Below are positions 1 through 8,632 of a stretch of DNA of 64,000 nt, piece after piece. Position 1 is the first letter of the stretch, and every line of letters starts with the position of its first letter. Source of the DNA: CAZKYX01 sp964557125 (lineage in GTDB: Bacteria; Patescibacteriota; Microgenomatia; Levybacterales; GWA1-39-11); contig CAZKYX010000001.1 of NCBI GenBank assembly GCA_964557125.1, forward strand, positions 42,593 to 106,592. The letters run 5' to 3'. A model generated the notes under the pieces. The model saw nothing but the letters and a program-made list of their open reading frames with translations. It was not told the DNA's origin and ran no database searches. The position numbers were made by a program, and so were the translations under genes.

Positions 1-620
1 TACATTTTGAGAATTGGTCTAGATTTGCAAGGGCTGCTGACCCTAGAATTCCTAGTTCTGGACATGTTGTAAAAGCCTATGCATCATTTTCAAATCCACG
101 TGACTTGTTGGATAGAAATGATTTATTTATTTTAGAGTATACCCACGAGAAATTTAAAAGTGACGAAAAATTTTCTTATGAAGGGAGAGAAGGTTTTTCA
201 GGCGTTGAATTGGAGACTGATCTAATTCGGTCTCATGAAATGCCTTTGCGTTTTAAACCTATACTACCGCTTGACGAACTCTCAAAACAAACCACTCGTA
301 CACTCATGAGATTTATGCATTCAAGTGGGTTTCCTGTTGTGCAGCAAGCAATGCTTGCAAAGGATACAGAAGGAAAATGGTATTTTGAACATCCATTTAG
401 CATGCTTCATGGTTTTGAAAAGCTTGACCAACGGGCAATAAGGAGCATGTCAATTCACTTGGATATCATAAGCCCCAATTCTTTGGGACTTCTTAGAAAT
501 CTGGTTAATTGGAAAGATGAGAGTAAACTTTTAGATGTACGTGAGGGAGTAAAATTACGGGAGCACGACTTACAACTGTTTGGAAAAGAGTGGGGAATAC
601 ATTCTCGAAAAGAGAGTTAA
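1..620 (+). CDS. Hypothetical protein, 5' end cut by the window edge
   Basis: The frame is open from base 3 with no stop, so about 205 residues of the C-terminal part are visible and the real start lies outside the window. A TTG at 105 could be read as a start, but the upstream codons (HFENWSRFARAADPR and on) look like normal protein, so I treat the gene as truncated. The sequence is soluble and mixed alpha/beta with no motif I recognise. The next gene follows after 55 nt on the same strand. Function unknown. Confidence 0.6.
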   Translation, partial: HFENWSRFARAADPRIPSSGHVVKAYASFSNPRDLLDRNDLFILEYTHEKFKSDEKFSYEGREGFSGVELETDLIRSHEMPLRFKPILPLDELSKQTTRTLMRFMHSSGFPVVQQAMLAKDTEGKWYFEHPFSMLHGFEKLDQRAIRSMSIHLDIISPNSLGLLRNLVNWKDESKLLDVREGVKLREHDLQLFGKEWGIHSRKES

Positions 621-675
621 TTTTTGGTAATCTATATTACAGATTTGGTGCGTCACTGAGTGGTAACATTTAATT

Positions 676-1341
676 ATGGTAGAAAGGGCAGCAGTATCAC
701 AGAATGAAATTCTTGCAAAATCGCTTCAGCTTGCTCATGCAAAAGAAAGAAGAGCGCTTGATATAGAGTCTGCAAAGCAATTTTTTCCAAGTCTTCAAAA
801 TAAGCTTCACGAATTTATTGATTCAAAATTACCGGATGATTCTCATTTAAGAATTTCAAAAAAGCTAACACCCGAAGAATTGGAGGCGGGTGCAAAGGCA
901 ATCAAAGATTTATATTTTGGGAGAATAAAGCCAGCACGGCCACCAAGAACACGCGAGCAAATTGAAAGGGAAGAGAAGAATGCAGTGCGTCTAATGGGAA
1001 AAATTCCAATTGGTAATGAATTTGTAACTGTCACTATCGAAAGAGGTTGCGACATAAGCATATACGAATCAGGTAACAGTACAGACTTAACAATTCGTGT
1101 ACAAGACCTACCTTACTTTTATACCCTGAATCGAGGGAGGGGAATGATTTCATCAACTGCTGAAAAACCACTTCCCAGAGGGGGTCCTTATGGGGGTCCT
1201 GCTTACAGAAGCCTACCGGAATGGACACGCGAGTGGAGAACTTCTGATATAGAGAACGTGTCTAATCTCATTGATGTTCTTAGTGAAGATACTGCAATAG
1301 TTGAAGCAAAAGAAATCAGAGTTTATCGTTCTATTTGTTAA
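676..1341 (+). CDS. Hypothetical protein, 221 aa
   Basis: Function not recognised. The N-terminal 110 residues are charged and probably helical; the middle (about 105-150) looks like beta strands with a VTVTIERG segment; a Gly/Pro-rich stretch (PRGGPYGG) sits near residue 170. There is no signal peptide or membrane segment. It is the second of a rightward series of unknown genes. A weak -10-like TAACAT lies 6 nt before the ATG, the spacing seen at many genes here. Length and absence of overlap favour a real gene over the short minus-strand frames. Confidence 0.65.
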   Translation: MVERAAVSQNEILAKSLQLAHAKERRALDIESAKQFFPSLQNKLHEFIDSKLPDDSHLRISKKLTPEELEAGAKAIKDLYFGRIKPARPPRTREQIEREEKNAVRLMGKIPIGNEFVTVTIERGCDISIYESGNSTDLTIRVQDLPYFYTLNRGRGMISSTAEKPLPRGGPYGGPAYRSLPEWTREWRTSDIENVSNLIDVLSEDTAIVEAKEIRVYRSIC

Positions 1342-1407
1342 AATTTTCCCACAATGCTAAGGATTCCATCGTTATAATTCTTCTGTAAGGATGGTATAAT
1401 CGCTTCT

Positions 1408-1902
1408 ATGGAAAATAATAATAAACCAAGCATCGAAGAACAACAGGCATATACAGTGTGGGAGGCAGAAAGTGTTTTAAGGGTTGAGTACCAAGCACCG
1501 TTCTTTACGAAAGTAGAAATTGAAACAGAAAATATTGCACTTGAGAAAAACCACTTCATTCAAAAATTATTTGATACATTTAAGGATGAATATGAGTATG
1601 CAACAGTTGCAGATGACGCAAAGAATTTAGCTGAATATTTGATTGTTTTTCAGGAGTCTGTCGGTAATCTTCTGTCATATATAAAAAATGAGCATGCGAG
1701 GTTCTCAGCAGAGATTGTTGGGAGCATTACGATTGATAATCTTCGTCAATATGCTATTGAGCAGCATGCAAAGGCATTCAATCTTTTGCAAATCACTCCA
1801 GAACGCTATGAGGTAATTGCTCTTGCAGAAAAAGAGCACTGGAGAAGAATGGCTGTAGCATCAACTCGAGCATACAATCGCGAGCAGGCTAAAAATTTAT
1901 GA
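1408..1902 (+). CDS. Hypothetical helical protein, 164 aa
   Basis: Unrecognised soluble, probably all-helical protein with no cysteine cluster, signal or membrane segment. A perfect TATAAT at 1395-1400 ends 7 nt before the ATG, so the transcript probably starts at or just before the start codon. The stop overlaps the next gene's start by 4 nt (ATGA), indicating a two-gene transcript. Short segments of the form hydrophobic-F-x-x-W/S recur in this protein and in the two that follow, so the three may be distant paralogues; this is only an impression. Confidence 0.7.
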   Translation: MENNNKPSIEEQQAYTVWEAESVLRVEYQAPFFTKVEIETENIALEKNHFIQKLFDTFKDEYEYATVADDAKNLAEYLIVFQESVGNLLSYIKNEHARFSAEIVGSITIDNLRQYAIEQHAKAFNLLQITPERYEVIALAEKEHWRRMAVASTRAYNREQAKNL

Positions 1903-2381
1903 GTGAGGGATTTGGAGCAAGTGATGAAGCACTGGCTGTCCATTTTGTAGAGAGCTATCTTAGCGTGTCCCCCGCATTGAGAGAAATAAAATTTGTTGTT
2001 GAAACACTACCAGATTTTCAAGAAGATATTCTATTAAGAGATTTCTATGTAAATTTTTCCAAACAGTTTCCTGAGGAAAAGAATGATAATGAGGATGGAA
2101 AAAATCTTCTTAGTTGCTTTTCCATATGGAAAGAAAATCTTAAAAAGTCCATTGATGCATTTAATACAAAAAACTATCTAACGAAAATACAGAGAATAAA
2201 TACCATTAGTCGAGAAAATGCATTGAGTTTTCCTGCAGAAGAACTTGATACATTATTAACAATGTCACCATTTCTAGACAAAAGGGAAGAAGAGGAGCAT
2301 GAAAAAAAAATTGATGTATGGAATAGAAATTTTAGAGCTGCAGATAAAGCACAGCAGATGATAGGTCGGCAGAATGCTTGA
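1899..2381 (+). CDS. Hypothetical helical protein, 160 aa
   Basis: Unrecognised, acidic and helical, with a charged run near residues 130-140 (KREEEEHEKK) that may be coiled coil. It overlaps the preceding gene by ATGA, so translational coupling is likely and the start is well fixed. It has no membrane segment and no catalytic motif. Confidence 0.7.
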   Translation: MSEGFGASDEALAVHFVESYLSVSPALREIKFVVETLPDFQEDILLRDFYVNFSKQFPEEKNDNEDGKNLLSCFSIWKENLKKSIDAFNTKNYLTKIQRINTISRENALSFPAEELDTLLTMSPFLDKREEEEHEKKIDVWNRNFRAADKAQQMIGRQNA

Positions 2382-2416
2382 ATTGAAATTTAAACGCAAA
2401 GCAGTATAATGAGCTC

Positions 2417-2944
2417 ATGCAGGAGAAAAAGAGTGAATCCATAGACGAGTTTTTAGCTAGAATGTCTGATAGCTTGGAAGTTTTTGAAAGTACACCGGCT
2501 CAAGAGCTAACGGAAATTGAAAAGTGGGTGCTTGAGTATGAGCAGTTGGATGATGAAACAATCGCTGTAAAAACAAGTCTTATCGATGTGTTTCTCAGGC
2601 AATATTACTATGGTAAGGGATTAAGTGACGAGATTAACAAAGTTGAAGTTCCCAGAATGAGGGCAACATTTTCCACTTGGCGTAACATAAGGACCCTCTC
2701 TTATAAGAGAATGCCGGAAGAAAAACACCAGAAACTTGCTCGAATAACTGAAGAACTTGAATATAAGGATGTAGCAATTTTTGCCTTCAGGACAGCAAAG
2801 GAATACAAAGAAAAAGTTGATACTCTTTTAATTGGAACAGATCCAGCACGGTCAGCACGTGTAAATTATCAAGCATTCAAAATTATTGAAAATACTGCTA
2901 TAGAGGCCCAAAGAATTGAAGACGAGATGCATACTTCACATTAA
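2417..2944 (+). CDS. Hypothetical helical protein, 175 aa
   Basis: Unrecognised soluble helical protein. TATAAT at 2405-2410 ends 6 nt before the ATG, so it appears to have its own leaderless promoter although it lies only 35 nt after the previous gene. A segment around residues 75-95 (ATFSTWRNI) resembles FSIWKENL in the preceding protein, which is the basis for suspecting a diverged family. Confidence 0.7.
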   Translation: MQEKKSESIDEFLARMSDSLEVFESTPAQELTEIEKWVLEYEQLDDETIAVKTSLIDVFLRQYYYGKGLSDEINKVEVPRMRATFSTWRNIRTLSYKRMPEEKHQKLARITEELEYKDVAIFAFRTAKEYKEKVDTLLIGTDPARSARVNYQAFKIIENTAIEAQRIEDEMHTSH

Positions 2945-2962
2945 TTCGTGTAAACTGAAAGT

Positions 2963-3634
2963 ATGTTTTTAGGACTTTTTTTTGGTGAGCTTTTTTTACT
3001 CTTTATTTTTTCAAGAATGCTTACTTCAGAGCTTTCATTTCTTTTTTTCAAACTATTTCGCTCACGAAAATTGTCTGTCTATCTTATAGCCCTTCTTTTT
3101 TTACCGGGGACACTCATCCATGAATTGGCACATGCAACTATGGCATTTGTGTTACTCGTGCCAGTGGGTGAGCTAGAACTTGTTCCGAAAATTCACGGGA
3201 ATTCATTGAAATTAGGTAGTGTTCAGGTGGGAAGAACTGATATTGTGAGAAACTTCTTGATTGGAGTGGCGCCCTTCTTCGTTGGTACTGCGCTTATTCT
3301 TGCAACGCTGGCTTTTATTATTAACTTTGGTGTACTTCAAAATATTTGGTTGTTGATTCTTTCTGGGTTTATTGTCTTCGTTATAGGCAATACCATGTTT
3401 TCTTCAAAAAAGGATATGGAAGGGGCAATCGAATTTATTGTTCTCTTAGTTGTAGCACTAGGCTTTCTATTTTTCTTAGGAGTAGATTATGCTGCACTGG
3501 GAAGCAAGTTGTTGGGAGAAGGTAAAGTGTCTCAGTTGTTTGAAATCGGGTCGCTATTTTTGCTTGCTCCGCTTTTTATTGACACGTTAATTATTGGAAT
3601 CTCTCGATTTTTTAATACCAGACTTTATAACTAG
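2963..3634 (+). CDS. Membrane metalloprotease-like protein with HELAH (M50-like)
   Basis: Integral membrane protein of 223 aa with about six hydrophobic segments. Near residue 53 it has LIHELAHA, which fits the HExxH zinc motif placed inside a membrane helix as in site-2 (M50) proteases. I do not see a clear second NPDG-type motif, so activity is not certain; it could be an M50-like protein of other function. The substrate is unknown. A TAAACT box ends 6 nt before the ATG. Confidence 0.6.
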   Translation: MFLGLFFGELFLLFIFSRMLTSELSFLFFKLFRSRKLSVYLIALLFLPGTLIHELAHATMAFVLLVPVGELELVPKIHGNSLKLGSVQVGRTDIVRNFLIGVAPFFVGTALILATLAFIINFGVLQNIWLLILSGFIVFVIGNTMFSSKKDMEGAIEFIVLLVVALGFLFFLGVDYAALGSKLLGEGKVSQLFEIGSLFLLAPLFIDTLIIGISRFFNTRLYN

Positions 3635-3674
3635 AAAGCTTGACTAACCCACCTTCAAGCACTAAAATTCTCCC

Positions 3675-4052
3675 ATGGCTATAGAAGTTCTCAATTTGTT
3701 TGTTAACGATAAAGATAATTCAGACCAAATCATTGCAAGGCATGTGCTTGTTGGAGGAACTGTCAAAAAAAATGAATTTCTCGTTCACACCCCAATAATG
3801 ATTTTGGTTGCAAAAGATGAAAAGGATGCCGGCGTGCTTATTCAAAATTTAAAGAAAATTGAATCGTGTCATTACGTGACGGCAGATGATATGGATGGTG
3901 TGGATACGTCTAGGCAAAAACACATAAATCTTAAGCCTGGCGAAGAAATTAGAATATGGGAAGAATACTCACCAAGAGAAATTTGGATACGACACAACCC
4001 TAGTGAGTCAAACGTAGAAGAACCTCTAAAGCAAACACCAATGGCAGTATAG
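3675..4052 (+). CDS. Hypothetical protein, 125 aa
   Basis: Small soluble protein, probably beta-rich in the first 90 residues (LVGGTVKKNEFLVHTPIMI), ending in a polar tail. No family recognised. TAAAAT at 3663-3668 ends 6 nt before the ATG. It converges on the ABC-F gene, the two stop codons being adjacent with no room for a terminator hairpin. Confidence 0.65.
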   Translation: MAIEVLNLFVNDKDNSDQIIARHVLVGGTVKKNEFLVHTPIMILVAKDEKDAGVLIQNLKKIESCHYVTADDMDGVDTSRQKHINLKPGEEIRIWEEYSPREIWIRHNPSESNVEEPLKQTPMAV

Positions 4053-5531
4053 TTACATCAAACTAACTTTATCCAATAACTCGTCATTCCATGATGTAAC
4101 TTTATTTTCCGGCAGCAGAAGTGCTCTATCAGGTTTTAATTCCTTTATAAAATCTTCTGTGTGACTCACGATAAGTATTGCACCGGTATATTTTTTGAGC
4201 GCCTCCAGAATTATTCTTTGCGACAACACGTCAAGATAGGTGGTTGGTTCATCTAGTACCAGCAGATTATAATTCTTTAGAAGCAGTAAGGCAATTGAAA
4301 GTCTTGTTTTTTCTCCTCCAGAAAGAGTCTTGATGGTCTGAAATACCTTTGTGCCGTTGAATAAAAATGCTGCCAGAAAAGAACGGATTTTTTCTTCAGG
4401 AAGTGCAGCAATGCCACTAATTGTTTCAATAAGCGTTTTATTAAAATCAAATGACTCAAATTCCTGAGAGTAGTATCCAATATTAAGTCTTTCATCTTTG
4501 ATAACTTCTCCTGAATCGGGTTCTAAATTCCCCATGATTATTTTTATCAGAGTACTTTTTCCAACACCGTTGGGTCCAACAAGCGCAATTTTTTCACCTC
4601 TTCTTATAGACAATGACAAATTTTCAAACACTTCTTTTTCTCCATATGATTTGGCAACATCAATAACGCGTACCGGAGAGTCGCCAACTGGCTGTGGTAT
4701 TGGAAGATTAATATGAATTCTTTTTGCCTCTTTGGGTAGTGGTGGGAGACTTTCTTTAATTCTTTCGATACGTTTTTGCAATTGGACTCTTTGTCTTACT
4801 CCTTTTTCTGACTTTCTACCCATTAGTCCCACAAGGCTTTTTTCCATTCTTTTTACGTGTTTTGTTTCACTTAAGATTTGACGCGTGAGCAGGGCATCGT
4901 GTTGTTCTTTTAATTTTAGAAATTGAGTATAGTTGCCTTTATATTCTTCGATAGAACCTTTTTGCGGATTTATGGTAATAACTTTATCAATAGCGCTATC
5001 TAAAAGTTCTAAGTCATGGGAGACAAGAATAAGCGCTTTGGGGTAGGTGCTTAAAAAATTCATAACCCAAGCTTTTCCTTTGGTGTCAAGAAAGTTGGTT
5101 GGTTCATCAAGGAGTAGGGTGTCTGGTTCATGAAGAAGGGCTCTGGCAATTGCTAACTTTGTTTTTTGTCCACCACTTAAATGATGAGGCTCATCATACA
5201 ATTCGATATCATTAAGCTCTAGACCATGCAGGATATCTAAGAGTTCTTTGTCATCCCGAATGTAATGCTCATCTAAATATTCCCGGGCCGTATGACACTT
5301 TTCTAATATTGTGTCGCGTTTAACTTCTTGAGGAACAAGCGTTATTGAGCCATCAATAATTACTTCTCCTTCCTTTGGCATTTCCTCTCGCATCAGGAGT
5401 TTGAATAACGTGCTTTTACCCGCCCCATTTGGTCCGGCAAGTCCGACAATCTGATCGTTGCCCACAGTAAAGCTAATATCAGTAAAGATAGGGCGAAGAT
5501 GTGCAAACGTTACATTTTTTACTTGAATCAT
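4053..5531 (-). CDS. ABC-F family ATPase
   Basis: Cytosolic protein of 492 aa with two ABC ATPase domains and no membrane segments, as in ABC-F ribosome-associated ATPases. Domain 1 has Walker A GPNGAGKST (33-41), signature LSGGQKTKLAIARALL and Walker B LLLDEPTNFLD; domain 2 repeats this with GPNGVGKST near residue 320, LSGGEKTRLS and LVLDEPTTYLD. The charged linker near 200-260 matches the P-site tRNA interaction region of the family. Members relieve stalled ribosomes or protect them from antibiotics; which role applies cannot be told. Confidence 0.92.
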   Translation of the reverse strand: MIQVKNVTFAHLRPIFTDISFTVGNDQIVGLAGPNGAGKSTLFKLLMREEMPKEGEVIIDGSITLVPQEVKRDTILEKCHTAREYLDEHYIRDDKELLDILHGLELNDIELYDEPHHLSGGQKTKLAIARALLHEPDTLLLDEPTNFLDTKGKAWVMNFLSTYPKALILVSHDLELLDSAIDKVITINPQKGSIEEYKGNYTQFLKLKEQHDALLTRQILSETKHVKRMEKSLVGLMGRKSEKGVRQRVQLQKRIERIKESLPPLPKEAKRIHINLPIPQPVGDSPVRVIDVAKSYGEKEVFENLSLSIRRGEKIALVGPNGVGKSTLIKIIMGNLEPDSGEVIKDERLNIGYYSQEFESFDFNKTLIETISGIAALPEEKIRSFLAAFLFNGTKVFQTIKTLSGGEKTRLSIALLLLKNYNLLVLDEPTTYLDVLSQRIILEALKKYTGAILIVSHTEDFIKELKPDRALLLPENKVTSWNDELLDKVSLM

Positions 5532-5601
5532 ACAGGCTCATATTATGAGGCTTTGGGGCAATGAAGTCAAAGACGCAAGTTTGGGATAAATAAGGAACAG
5601 C

Positions 5602-6858
5602 TTACAGTAGGTCTAAAATTAATGTGCTCCACCCAAAGTTTTTTCTCCTATAACCGGTTCCGGTTTCGGGGTTGTAGTATTCTCGAAATCCTTCCTTTTC
5701 AATCATTTCAGCGGTTTTTTTAATAACCTTGTCTGCTATTTCATGATACCCATGCTTTTGTAGTCCTTTTATAACAAACCAATTCGTTGCTATCCATGTT
5801 GGACCTCGCCACAAAAGTTTTACTTGATGCAGTGGTGTATCGGTTGGAACATAATATTTCTCATCTTTAGCAACCGTTGGAAATGGGAACTCTGTAAAAA
5901 ATTCCTCAGGATTTAAAAGATGTTTTTCAACAAGTGTTTTAAGTTGTGCGCCTTTTAATCCATCTAGGAAAAGTGGGATAAGAGAGGCTACTGTTTTGAC
6001 TTTTGCAAATGTTTCATTTTCAGAATAAAGAGAATAGAAAATTCCATCTTCCTTGTCCCAGCATTTCGAAATTAGGGACTTCTCACTTTTATTTGCGAGC
6101 TCTTCAAAGAATGAGCTTTCCTTCGCATTCTTAATTTCGGCAAACAAACGGGATAGAGAGCGAGCACTTTCGATAAAAACAACATTGAACAATAATTCTT
6201 CAACATTAAAATAGTTCTTTTTAAGAATTTTCTTACTGTCAAATCTATAACGGTGATTTAGAAAGTCCCCTTTTCTATAGGTGTAATGAAGTCTTGCTGT
6301 ATCAAGTCCCGTGTATCCAGCTGCGACTTGGAATACCGGCAATTCATCCATTCCACTTTCATTTGGGGAAATAATAGAGACAAGAAAATCATTATCAACA
6401 TCTCGATTCTCAAGCAGCCATCTATGATTTTTAGCAAGTTTTGGTAATACTTCTTCCAAAAATTTCTTGTCCTTGTCTTTTTCATAAATACTTTCAACTG
6501 ATAATGGAAAAACGGGTGGTTGGGTTATGGCAGTCGTTCTTGGTCTTATTGAAAGCGCACTTTCAATATATGCCCAGTGTGGAAGCCTTTTTTTGCTTCC
6601 CCAAAAAATTATGTGTGGTAGGAATCCATTTTCCCATTGTGCAAGTAGGTGGTTTCGAATTTCATTTTTTGCCCACAGTGCATCAAAGTGTGAAAGTACA
6701 ATGGAATGAAAGCCTGTGTCCCATAACCACTGATAGACATATTCTTTGTTGGCCGGTGCAATAAATTTATAGTTTGAGTTTTTCCAAGTAGAGTAACCCT
6801 GAAAAGTATTTAGGGTAAATATTTCCTTTGCCTTATCTATGACATCTGATTTCTTCAT
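5602..6858 (-). CDS. GH63/MGH1-like glycoside hydrolase
   Basis: Protein of 418 aa resembling the (alpha/alpha)6-barrel part of GH63 and mannosylglycerate-hydrolase-like enzymes. Supporting segments are QWLWDTGFHSIVLSHFD near residue 42, ISPNESGMDELP near 163, WRGPTWIATNWF near 350 and FREYYNPETGTGYRRKNFGW near the C-terminus. Such enzymes cleave alpha-glucosides such as glucosylglycerate or trim glucose from glycans; the substrate here is not determined. No signal peptide, so a cytosolic role is likely. A heptamer repeat tract lies directly upstream of the start. Confidence 0.75.
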   Translation of the reverse strand: MKKSDVIDKAKEIFTLNTFQGYSTWKNSNYKFIAPANKEYVYQWLWDTGFHSIVLSHFDALWAKNEIRNHLLAQWENGFLPHIIFWGSKKRLPHWAYIESALSIRPRTTAITQPPVFPLSVESIYEKDKDKKFLEEVLPKLAKNHRWLLENRDVDNDFLVSIISPNESGMDELPVFQVAAGYTGLDTARLHYTYRKGDFLNHRYRFDSKKILKKNYFNVEELLFNVVFIESARSLSRLFAEIKNAKESSFFEELANKSEKSLISKCWDKEDGIFYSLYSENETFAKVKTVASLIPLFLDGLKGAQLKTLVEKHLLNPEEFFTEFPFPTVAKDEKYYVPTDTPLHQVKLLWRGPTWIATNWFVIKGLQKHGYHEIADKVIKKTAEMIEKEGFREYYNPETGTGYRRKNFGWSTLILDLL

Positions 6859-6869
6859 GAGTGTAGAAA

Positions 6870-6897
6870 GTATTACGTATTATGTAGTATGTATAAA
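6870..6897. repeat. Heptanucleotide tract, 4 units
   Basis: Four degenerate 7-bp units in register: GTATTAC, GTATTAT, GTAGTAT, GTATAAA. It lies between the glycosidase start and the zinc-ribbon gene and belongs to the same family as the tracts at 46262 and 48306. Confidence 0.75.
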
Positions 6898-6956
6898 CGT
6901 CATACAGCTACAAAGATTTTTGCATAATTCATACTACTTGATACTTAATTCTGAGG

Positions 6957-7493
6957 CTATGCGTCGGGGTCTGGGGGCAAAAATTCTTCTCCGTTAGCTT
7001 CTTGCTTTGGGGCATATTCTCCAGCCTTAAGCCATTGGACATAGGTACATCCTGTTGCTTCTCTTTTTGCACTGTCCCAACCGCTTGTTGAGCATTTCTT
7101 CATTTTTTTTCCAGCAGCTGTTGTGTAGAGAACTAATTTGCTTCCGCATGTTGGACAGTCCTCATCTAGCTGTTCTGTGGTTCCTGAAATCCATTCAATA
7201 TAGTCACATCCTTCAGCTGTTTTTGTTTCTTTATTCCAAGAATTCGTTGAGCACTTCTTCATCTTTTTACCAAATCTAGTAACCATCATAACGAGCGGGT
7301 TATCGCATTTAGGACATTTTTCGTCAAGTGTTTCTGGTTCTACTTCCAGCCATTTTACGTATTCGCAACCTTCATTTTTCTTGGTTTCTGCATTCCAACT
7401 ACCTGTGGAACAGCGCTGCAACTTGCGACCTGTTGGGGTGGTGGTAACTTCTGCGAGCGGGTTACCGCATTTCGGACATTTTTCTTCAGCCAT
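6957..7493 (-). CDS. Triple topoisomerase-type zinc-ribbon protein
   Basis: Protein of 178 aa made almost only of three tandem copies of a four-cysteine zinc ribbon of the kind found at the C-terminus of topoisomerase I (CPKCGNPL...RCSTGSWN...GCEYVKW). The repeats start near residues 5, 59 and 113, and each keeps CPxC, a single Cys in the CSTxxW strand and GC. There is no topoisomerase domain, so it is a free-standing nucleic-acid-binding module. TTGACT (7524-7529) and TACGAT (7501-7506), 17 bp apart, end 7 nt before the ATG. Confidence 0.8.
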   Translation of the reverse strand: MAEEKCPKCGNPLAEVTTTPTGRKLQRCSTGSWNAETKKNEGCEYVKWLEVEPETLDEKCPKCDNPLVMMVTRFGKKMKKCSTNSWNKETKTAEGCDYIEWISGTTEQLDEDCPTCGSKLVLYTTAAGKKMKKCSTSGWDSAKREATGCTYVQWLKAGEYAPKQEANGEEFLPPDPDA

Positions 7494-7500
7494 GGGATTT

Positions 7501-7529
7501 ATCGTACGGGTTTTATTCTAGTAAGTCAA
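7501..7529 (-). promoter_or_regulatory. Promoter of the triple zinc-ribbon gene
   Basis: On the minus strand TTGACT at 7529-7524 and TACGAT at 7506-7501 have a 17-bp spacer. Only 7 nt separate the -10 box from the ATG, so transcription should start at the start codon. Confidence 0.6.
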
Positions 7530-7570
7530 TAATCAAATATACAAATAATCCAATAATCAAACAATCAAAT

Positions 7571-8194
7571 CTAGAATCCTAAATCTTCTTTGACAAAAAT
7601 AAGAGTAATTCTTGCAGGATTGAGTTCTCTTTGCAGAACAAACAATTTGTTAACATTACTTCCTGATTCTGGTCCATAGACCTCTTTCATTCTCACGTCT
7701 TCTTGGGGGAGAACGTGGGTGTTAATTCTCTCAAAAGCGCTGTCAAGGTTGCTAACAATTTTTTTAGTACTCACAACCCAAATGACGTGTGATGCGCCAT
7801 ATGTATACGCTGGCAATTGACTTCCAGAGCCAGATGCAACAACAACTTTTCCGTCCTCAGTCACCGCATGCACACTTCCGACAACATACTCAGGTGCGGC
7901 TCCAATTCGTTGCATTTCAAGACCGTCAGTCTCGCGATTTAGTTTAGTCAATTTGTTTTTAATGGAGTCAAACTTGCCAGAATCATTAAGAGTTTCTGTA
8001 AGTCCTAGCTGATTTAAGGTAGTTGAAGTTGCGGTCATAACCTCTCTGCCTTCTGGTATGAGGGACAGCACTTTCTCAACAGCTTCTTTTCCATTTTCTG
8101 CTGTTAGTACCGTTATGCCATGCTCTGCAAGTGATTTTGAAGCGGTTGTGATTTGTGTGTCTGATGCAAGTGATGAGTAATTGTTTTTATCCAT
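7571..8194 (-). CDS. LUD domain protein (LutC/YkgG-like)
   Basis: Protein of 207 aa matching the LUD (lactate utilisation, DUF162) domain: an early VLTAENGKEAVEKVLSLIPEG helix-strand, TATSTTLNQLGL, and EYVVGSVHAVTEDGKVVVAS near residues 108-127, where the family binds a ligand. In lactate utilisation LutC acts with LutA and LutB, which are absent here; stand-alone LUD proteins have unknown substrates. It is divergent from an HxlR regulator with a shared palindrome between them, suggesting control by that regulator. Confidence 0.8.
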   Translation of the reverse strand: MDKNNYSSLASDTQITTASKSLAEHGITVLTAENGKEAVEKVLSLIPEGREVMTATSTTLNQLGLTETLNDSGKFDSIKNKLTKLNRETDGLEMQRIGAAPEYVVGSVHAVTEDGKVVVASGSGSQLPAYTYGASHVIWVVSTKKIVSNLDSAFERINTHVLPQEDVRMKEVYGPESGSNVNKLFVLQRELNPARITLIFVKEDLGF

Positions 8195-8235
8195 GTCTAT
8201 GCTATACTATAAATACTAACCGAATTTCGGGCAAG

Positions 8236-8256
8236 TACCTACTAAAAAGTAGGGTA
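8236..8256. promoter_or_regulatory. Candidate HxlR operator between lud and hxlR
   Basis: Inverted repeat TACCTACT-AAAA-AGTAGGGTA in the short divergent spacer. It abuts the minus-strand TTGCCC -35 of the LUD gene and overlaps the region where the hxlR promoter must be. Position and symmetry fit a dimeric winged-helix regulator; binding is inferred. Confidence 0.5.
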
Positions 8257-8273
8257 GTATATAAAAAGTAACT

Positions 8274-8606
8274 ATGAAGCAACAAATATCTCTCGGATGT
8301 TCTTCTGTAAAGACAACACTTGATGTGATTGGTGGAAAATGGAAACCTCTTATCATGTTCCTGTTGACAAAAGAAACAATGCGCTTTTCTGAATTGCAGA
8401 AAGGAATAGGGGGAATAACCCAAAAGATGTTGACTCAGCAACTCAGAGAACTTGAAAGCGATAAGCTTATTTCACGAAAGGTATACGCTCAAGTTCCTCC
8501 AAAGGTAGAGTATTCCATAACTTCTTATGGCAAAACACTTATCCCTGTATTTAAAACAATGCACCAGTGGGGTTTGGTTCACACGAAGCACAACGCAAAT
8601 CTTTAG
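8274..8606 (+). CDS. HxlR family transcriptional regulator
   Basis: Protein of 110 aa, full length for HxlR winged-helix regulators. It shows the N-terminal cysteine (LGCSSVKTTLDVIGGKWKPLIM), the recognition segment LRFSELQKGIGGITQKMLTQQLREL and the wing EYSITSYGKTL. Several HxlR proteins sense electrophiles or redox state through the N-terminal cysteine. The palindrome just upstream and the divergent LUD gene suggest autoregulation and control of that gene. Confidence 0.88.
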   Translation: MKQQISLGCSSVKTTLDVIGGKWKPLIMFLLTKETMRFSELQKGIGGITQKMLTQQLRELESDKLISRKVYAQVPPKVEYSITSYGKTLIPVFKTMHQWGLVHTKHNANL

Positions 8607-8632
8607 CTTGAGTTGTTTGCTATACTATTCTT

